From Gammaproteobacteria bacterium (GTDB lineage Bacteria > Pseudomonadota > Gammaproteobacteria > Steroidobacterales > Steroidobacteraceae), in contig CANGBB010000006.1 of assembly GCA_947452065.1 (NCBI GenBank), positions 1-64,000 of the forward strand: 64,000 bases of DNA, given 5' to 3'. The position numbers were made by a program, and so were the translations under genes. Shown here in pieces: positions 60,000-64,000 of this stretch (its first letter is position 1; each line of letters opens with the position of its first letter). The notes under the pieces were generated by a model. That model made no database searches and was not told the DNA's origin. It saw nothing but the letters and a program-made list of their open reading frames with translations.

Positions 60000-60971
60000 C
60001 TAGGCTTCGCCTGGCAGGAAGCTCAAAACCTCTTCGATCCGGCGCGTGCCGGCGGCCTGCATCACCAGCCGGTCGAAACCCATGGCGACTCCGCTGCAGG
60101 CGGGCAGCCCGTGCGTTAACGCAGCCAGCAGGCGCTCGTCCGGCTCAGCATCCGGAAGGTCTCGGTCGCGGCGTGTCAGCCGATCATTCATGAATCGGGC
60201 GCGCTGCTCCGTTGCGTCTGCCAGTTCCTCGAATCCATTGGCCAGTTCCACGCCCTGCAAATAGAGCTCGAAGCGCAGCGCCACGCGGCTGTCTTCCGGG
60301 TCCAGTCGGGCCAGTGACGCTTGGCTGGCTGGAAAGCGCTGCACATAGCACGGGCCACTCAGGCCCAATCGCGGTCCCACGTGCAGGCCCATCAGCAGAT
60401 CGAGGATTCCGTCGCGATCGAGGGAGCGCAGCAGGGTGGCATCGAAGCCGAGCGAGACCGCGCAGTCCATCAGCTGAGTGTCGCTGTCCGTCAGTGCGTC
60501 ACAGCCGGCATGCTGGCGCAGCACTTCCTGGTAGCTGGGTCGCTTGGATGGTGGCAGTGGCTGCGGCAGAAGCTCACGCAACAGCGCATCGACCTCGTCG
60601 ATCAGCCTGTCCATGCTCCAGCCGATGCGATACCACTCCAGCAGCGTGAATTCCGCGGCGTGCAGTGCACCGGCTTCATCGCCACGGAACACATGACAGA
60701 CCTGATAGATGTCGCCGTACCCGGCCGCCAGCAGGCGCTTCATCGCGAATTCGGGTGAGGTGTGCAGGTGGAGCGGGGCGCTTCGGCCAGGCAGCAGTAC
60801 CCGTGCAGAGGCCAGCTGTGGATCGCTGATGGCGTGGCCCACAGCAAGCGGGGTCTCCACTTCCAGCACGGCGCGATTGGCGAAGAATTGTCGCAGCGTC
60901 GCCAGCATGCCGGCGCGCAGGACCAGGGCCTCCCGCGACGCGCGCGGGCGCCAGTCGCCGGCTTCGCTCAC
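60000..60971 (-). CDS. epmA: EF-P lysyltransferase EpmA (truncated class II LysRS paralogue)
   Basis: A 323-residue lysyl-tRNA-synthetase-like enzyme without the anticodon-binding domain, which activates beta-lysine and attaches it to Lys34 of EF-P. Class II motifs: motif 1 around VLEVETPLAVGHAISDPQL, motif 2 YQVCHVFRGDEAGALHAAEFTLLEWY, motif 3 GVAMGFDRLVMQAAG. The start ATG 60971 overlaps the psd stop (ATGA). Full modification set apart from EpmC hydroxylase, which is not in the window. Confidence 0.95.
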   Translation of the reverse strand: MSEAGDWRPRASREALVLRAGMLATLRQFFANRAVLEVETPLAVGHAISDPQLASARVLLPGRSAPLHLHTSPEFAMKRLLAAGYGDIYQVCHVFRGDEAGALHAAEFTLLEWYRIGWSMDRLIDEVDALLRELLPQPLPPSKRPSYQEVLRQHAGCDALTDSDTQLMDCAVSLGFDATLLRSLDRDGILDLLMGLHVGPRLGLSGPCYVQRFPASQASLARLDPEDSRVALRFELYLQGVELANGFEELADATEQRARFMNDRLTRRDRDLPDAEPDERLLAALTHGLPACSGVAMGFDRLVMQAAGTRRIEEVLSFLPGEA

Positions 60972-61843
60972 GTAGCGCGCGTGCCGAGCCGGTCGCCAAC
61001 CCGTACGGTCTGACCGACCTGCAGTGTGTTGAGCCAGTCACCGCCACCCGGCGGCAACAACAGGATCACCGTCGAGCCCATGTTGAAGCGTCCCATCTCG
61101 GCGCCACGCTCCAGCAGCGCGCGCTCCGCGTTCGATGGCACATCGAGTCTCGTGATGCCATTGCGACGCGCCGGCTGCACATCGCCGTGCCAAACGGTGC
61201 CCATGCTGCCGACAAACAGCGCGCCGACGAGCACCATGGCAAAGGGGCTGTTGTTCTGCTCGAAAACGGCAATCAGTCGCTCGTTGCGCGCAAACAGGTT
61301 TGGTACGTGGGCTGCAGTGACGGCGTTGACGCTGAACAGTTGACCGGGCACATACCACGCATCGACGAGTTGGCCGCGCATCGGCATGTGGATGCGATGG
61401 TAGTTGTACGGCGCGAGGTAGATCGTCATGAAGCGGCCGCCAGCGAAGCGCTCCGGCCACCCGCCGTGCGCAGCGAGCAGTGAGTTCAGCGAGTAGTTTC
61501 GGCCCTTGGCCTGCAGCAGAAGACCGTCGGTGCAGTCGCCCAGCGCGCTGATCGTGCCGTCCACGGGCGAGGCGATGGCCTCTGGCGTCGCGGGACCCGG
61601 TCGGGCATCCGGACGCAGCTCACGCACGAAGAACTCGTTGAAACTGTCGTAGCGTGTGATGTCCGGCTGCAGCGCATCGCTGAGGTCAGGTCGGAAACCG
61701 CGCAGGAACAGGCGTATCAGCCGCTGGCTGAAAGGACGCCAGCGCCAGCGCGTCAGTGCACGAACGCCCCGCGAAAGCAGGTGCTGCGGCAGCAGGTACT
61801 GAAGCGCAACGAAAGCGCGAGCACCAGGGGATCCGGCGCGCAT
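60968..61843 (-). CDS. psd: Phosphatidylserine decarboxylase proenzyme
   Basis: Makes phosphatidylethanolamine in the inner membrane. 291 residues, self-cleaving at the GST site, here MGSTVI (pyruvoyl from Ser257). The aspartate of SPVDG and the histidines of YHRIHMP form the cleavage triad with it. The usual N-terminal amphipathic region is present. Read between SCO1 (one base gap) and epmA (ATGA overlap) as one unit. Confidence 0.95.
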   Translation of the reverse strand: MRAGSPGARAFVALQYLLPQHLLSRGVRALTRWRWRPFSQRLIRLFLRGFRPDLSDALQPDITRYDSFNEFFVRELRPDARPGPATPEAIASPVDGTISALGDCTDGLLLQAKGRNYSLNSLLAAHGGWPERFAGGRFMTIYLAPYNYHRIHMPMRGQLVDAWYVPGQLFSVNAVTAAHVPNLFARNERLIAVFEQNNSPFAMVLVGALFVGSMGTVWHGDVQPARRNGITRLDVPSNAERALLERGAEMGRFNMGSTVILLLPPGGGDWLNTLQVGQTVRVGDRLGTRAT

Positions 61844-61844
61844 C

Positions 61845-62468
61845 TCAGCGAACTCCCGCCGCAGCGATGCGGCGCAGGTCGTTGCGCAGCCCGGCGCTCG
61901 TCAGCGGCGCGCTAAACACCGCACGATACCGACCTTTTGCATCGAGCCAATAAACAGCTGCCGTATGGTCCATGGTGTAGCTGCCATCGGCCAAAGGTAC
62001 TTTCATTGCGATGGCATCCAGACTCTTGAGCAAGGGCGCGAGCGCCGCGGCATCACCGCGCGCACCCTGAAATTCTGCGCTGAACGCCTGCAGGTACTGG
62101 CGCAGGTTGTCGGCTGTATCACGTTCGCCATCCACGCTGACGAAGAGTACGCCGAAATCGGGCAGTCCTTCGGCCGCGCGGGTCTTGTACACTTCACGCA
62201 GTGTGGCGAGCGTTGTCGGGCAGACATCCGGGCAGGACGTGAAGCCGAAGAACAGCAGTCGCGGCCGACCGGCGAGCGATGTGTTGTCGAACGGCCGGCC
62301 CTCCAGATCCTGCAGAGAGAAGGGCGCAAGGGTGCGAGGCTCGGGCAGCCAGGTGCCGTTTGCAAGAACCGGCGCTGGCGGGTTCAGCATTCGGGCCAGC
62401 ATGGCGCCGGCCAGTGTCGCAACCAGCACCACCAGCGCGTATAGGACATAGGGACGGCGTTGAGTCAT
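61845..62468 (-). CDS. SCO1/SenC family copper chaperone
   Basis: A 207-residue membrane-anchored thioredoxin-fold protein (N-terminal helix 7-28, domain in the periplasm). The copper motif is SCPDVCP (Cys79/Cys83) with His168 in MDHTAAVY. It delivers copper to the CuA site of cytochrome oxidase or acts as a thiol reductase; no oxidase genes are in view. The start at ATG 62468 overlaps the divergent prmB start by two bases. Upstream extension to 62531 is inside prmB and not used. Confidence 0.9.
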   Translation of the reverse strand: MTQRRPYVLYALVVLVATLAGAMLARMLNPPAPVLANGTWLPEPRTLAPFSLQDLEGRPFDNTSLAGRPRLLFFGFTSCPDVCPTTLATLREVYKTRAAEGLPDFGVLFVSVDGERDTADNLRQYLQAFSAEFQGARGDAAALAPLLKSLDAIAMKVPLADGSYTMDHTAAVYWLDAKGRYRAVFSAPLTSAGLRNDLRRIAAAGVR

Positions 62469-63435
62469 GCGTTCATTATCACAGAAGTCCGCATCGAAGC
62501 CGAAGTCGAAGGCGAAATCGAAGGCGCCCAAGCCGGCGCTGACGGTGGGCGAACTGCTCGGGCGTGTGACGCGGCGTTTCCGTCGGGCGCGGCTGTTCTA
62601 CGGGCATGGCACCCTTGAGGCTGGCGATGACGCGGCGGCGCTCCTCGTGCATGCACTGGGCAGCGAGCCGCCACTGACGGCCGCGCAGCTGCGGCGGCGC
62701 GCGGGGGCTGCAGTCGTTGCCGAGGTGGAGCGGCTCGCCGAGCGGCGGCTGCGCGAGCGCGTGCCGGTGGTGTATCTGACGCAGCGTTGCTGGTACGCCG
62801 GCCTTCCGCTCTATATCGATTCGCGGGTTTTGATCCCGCGCTCGCCGATCGCGGAACTGATCGAGCAGCACTTCGAGCCATGGATCGTGCCGCAGCGCGT
62901 GCGTCGCATTCTGGATGTGGGCACTGGCTCCGGCTGTATCGCGCTGGCCTGCGCCCGGGCCTTCCCCAAGGCCCGGGTGGATGCGGTGGATATCGATCCG
63001 GCGGCGCTGGAGGTGGCACGCCTCAATATCCGTCGTCTGCGGCTTGCGCGCCGGGTCCGGGCGCTGCAGTCGGATCACTTCGCCGCCCTGAAAGGGGATC
63101 GTTACGATATTATCGTCAGCAATCCGCCCTACGTCGGGCGCAGGGAAATGGCGGGATTGCCCGCCGAGTACCGGCATGAACCGCGCGGCGCTCTGGCGGC
63201 GGGCACCGATGGCATGGACTCCGTCCGGGTGTTGCTGCGTGAGGCGATCAGCCACCTGCAACCGGGTGGCATCCTGATCGTGGAAGTGGGCAACACCGAG
63301 CGGGCGGTGCGCAGAGCGTTCCCGCACCTGCCGTTCCTGTGGCTGCAGTTCAGCCGCGGCGGCGGCGGCGTTTTCCTGCTGACGCGTGAGCAGTTGCAGG
63401 CAGCGGCACGCTCGGAACGACAGAGCCGGAGTTGA
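62467..63435 (+). CDS. prmB: Ribosomal protein L3 glutamine methyltransferase
   Basis: SAM-dependent N5-methylation of Gln in ribosomal protein L3. 322 residues with the SAM loop [14 protein letters not shown] and the glutamine-recognition motif SNPPYVGR (Asn219), as in PrmB/PrmC; the PrmB family start [14 protein letters not shown] distinguishes it from PrmC. A lysine/serine-rich tail (residues 1-24) precedes the domain. ATG 62467 is used; a GTG at 62545 would drop the tail. Followed by aroC seven bases later, as in other gammaproteobacteria. Confidence 0.9.
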   Translation: MRSLSQKSASKPKSKAKSKAPKPALTVGELLGRVTRRFRRARLFYGHGTLEAGDDAAALLVHALGSEPPLTAAQLRRRAGAAVVAEVERLAERRLRERVPVVYLTQRCWYAGLPLYIDSRVLIPRSPIAELIEQHFEPWIVPQRVRRILDVGTGSGCIALACARAFPKARVDAVDIDPAALEVARLNIRRLRLARRVRALQSDHFAALKGDRYDIIVSNPPYVGRREMAGLPAEYRHEPRGALAAGTDGMDSVRVLLREAISHLQPGGILIVEVGNTERAVRRAFPHLPFLWLQFSRGGGGVFLLTREQLQAAARSERQSRS

Positions 63436-63442
63436 AGTACAG

Positions 63443-64000
63443 ATGTCGGGTAACACATTCGGACGACTGTTCACCGTCACGACCTTTGGCGAAAGCCACG
63501 GGCCCGCGCTCGGCTGTATCGTCGACGGCTGTCCGCCGGGACTGGCGCTCACTGAGGCTGACATGCAGCCCTATCTGGATCTGCGCCGACCGGGCACCTC
63601 AAAGTTTGTAACCCAGCGCCGCGAGGCCGATCAGGTCCGCATCCTCTCCGGGGTCTTCGAGGGCCGCACGACGGGAACGCCGATCGGTTTGCTGGTTGAG
63701 AACACCGATCAGCGCTCGCGCGATTACGAGAAGATCAAGGACCGGTTCCGGCCGGGTCATGCCGACTACACCTACCAGCAGAAGTACGGCTTCCGCGACT
63801 ATCGTGGCGGTGGGCGCTCTTCAGCCCGCGAAACGGTCATGCGTGTGGCCGCCGGTGCCATCGCACGCAAATATCTCGCCGAGCGTCTGGGCATCACCAT
63901 CATGGGTCATCTCTCGCAGCTCGGCCCGCTGGAGCTGGCTGCGCCGCAGCCCGCCACCGCGAATGACAACCCGTTCTTCTGCGCCGACCCGTCGCGGATT
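63443..64000 (+). CDS. aroC: Chorismate synthase, 3' end missing (right edge)
   Basis: The last shikimate-pathway enzyme, converting EPSP to chorismate with reduced FMN. The frame is open to the window edge, giving 186 residues of an expected ~360. It begins [32 protein letters not shown] and contains the FMN/substrate motif [16 protein letters not shown], with [11 protein letters not shown] upstream. ATG 63443 is seven bases after the prmB stop. Confidence 0.95.
   Translation, partial: MSGNTFGRLFTVTTFGESHGPALGCIVDGCPPGLALTEADMQPYLDLRRPGTSKFVTQRREADQVRILSGVFEGRTTGTPIGLLVENTDQRSRDYEKIKDRFRPGHADYTYQQKYGFRDYRGGGRSSARETVMRVAAGAIARKYLAERLGITIMGHLSQLGPLELAAPQPATANDNPFFCADPSRI

Noticed and set aside
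62479-63564. Minus-strand frame opposite prmB and aroC
   Set aside because: Shadow frame; prmB and aroC motifs decide the strand.

Overview
The window reads as a GC-rich chromosomal segment of a free-living gammaproteobacterium. The best lineage signals are the complete efp/epmA/epmB set, a DUF1820 gene next to purL, the order glyA-nrdR-ribD-ribE-ribBA-ribH-nusB-thiL, xseB-ispA-dxs, psd beside epmA, and prmB-aroC. Together with an S46 dipeptidyl-peptidase, DUF1501/DUF1800 proteins and -10 elements of the TAnA(A/C)T kind, these suggest a Xanthomonadales/Nevskiales/Steroidobacterales-like lineage. That placement is inference. I see no tRNA, rRNA, CRISPR array, insertion sequence or phage gene, and coding density is close to complete.

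Layout. (1) 1-7145: a secreted polyglycine protein cut by the left edge, then ugd-manC-manB-MFS and a DegT aminotransferase, which supply UDP-glucuronate, GDP-mannose and an amino sugar for surface polysaccharide. (2) 7218-12634: peroxiredoxin, DOMON-like protein and DUF1343 (NamZ-type muramidase family) in one unit, a DnaQ/GIY-YIG fusion nuclease on the other strand, and a GT39 membrane glycosyltransferase. (3) 12680-20408: exported or surface proteins (S46 peptidase, TAT-exported Rossmann protein, metallophosphatase, DUF4136 lipoprotein, LVIVD-repeat protein), a GST, and a remnant of an outer-membrane barrel gene. (4) 20489-29810: overlapping ftsH-mgtA, a small acidic protein with an overlapping 33-residue membrane protein, a duplicated SnoaL-like protein, and CBS / phosphoribosyltransferase / glucan phosphorylase arranged around a short divergent promoter region. 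(5) 29807-33830: the exported DUF1501/DUF1800 pair and a secreted jelly-roll protein. (6) 34018-64000: housekeeping genes for purines, one-carbon metabolism, riboflavin, thiamine, folate, isoprenoids, topoisomerase IV, translation factor maturation, phospholipid and chorismate synthesis, with a cytoplasmic Ser/Thr kinase carrying a cyclic-nucleotide-binding domain.

How the parts work together. RibD, RibBA, RibH and RibE make riboflavin from GTP products, but the GTP cyclohydrolase II half of RibBA has lost its zinc cysteines, so another ribA is expected elsewhere. EpmB and EpmA together put beta-lysine on Lys34 of EF-P. XseB-IspA-Dxs-FolE2 are read as one unit, and SCO1-Psd-EpmA as another.

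No obvious new defence or mobile system is present. The stretches that best repay attention are 20.4-29.8 kb (overlapping protease-ATPase pair, CBS/PRT/phosphorylase module, two related 12-bp palindromes), the DUF1501/DUF1800/jelly-roll group at 29.8-33.8 kb, and several genes whose -10 element lies 6-7 bases before the start codon, consistent with leaderless mRNA.
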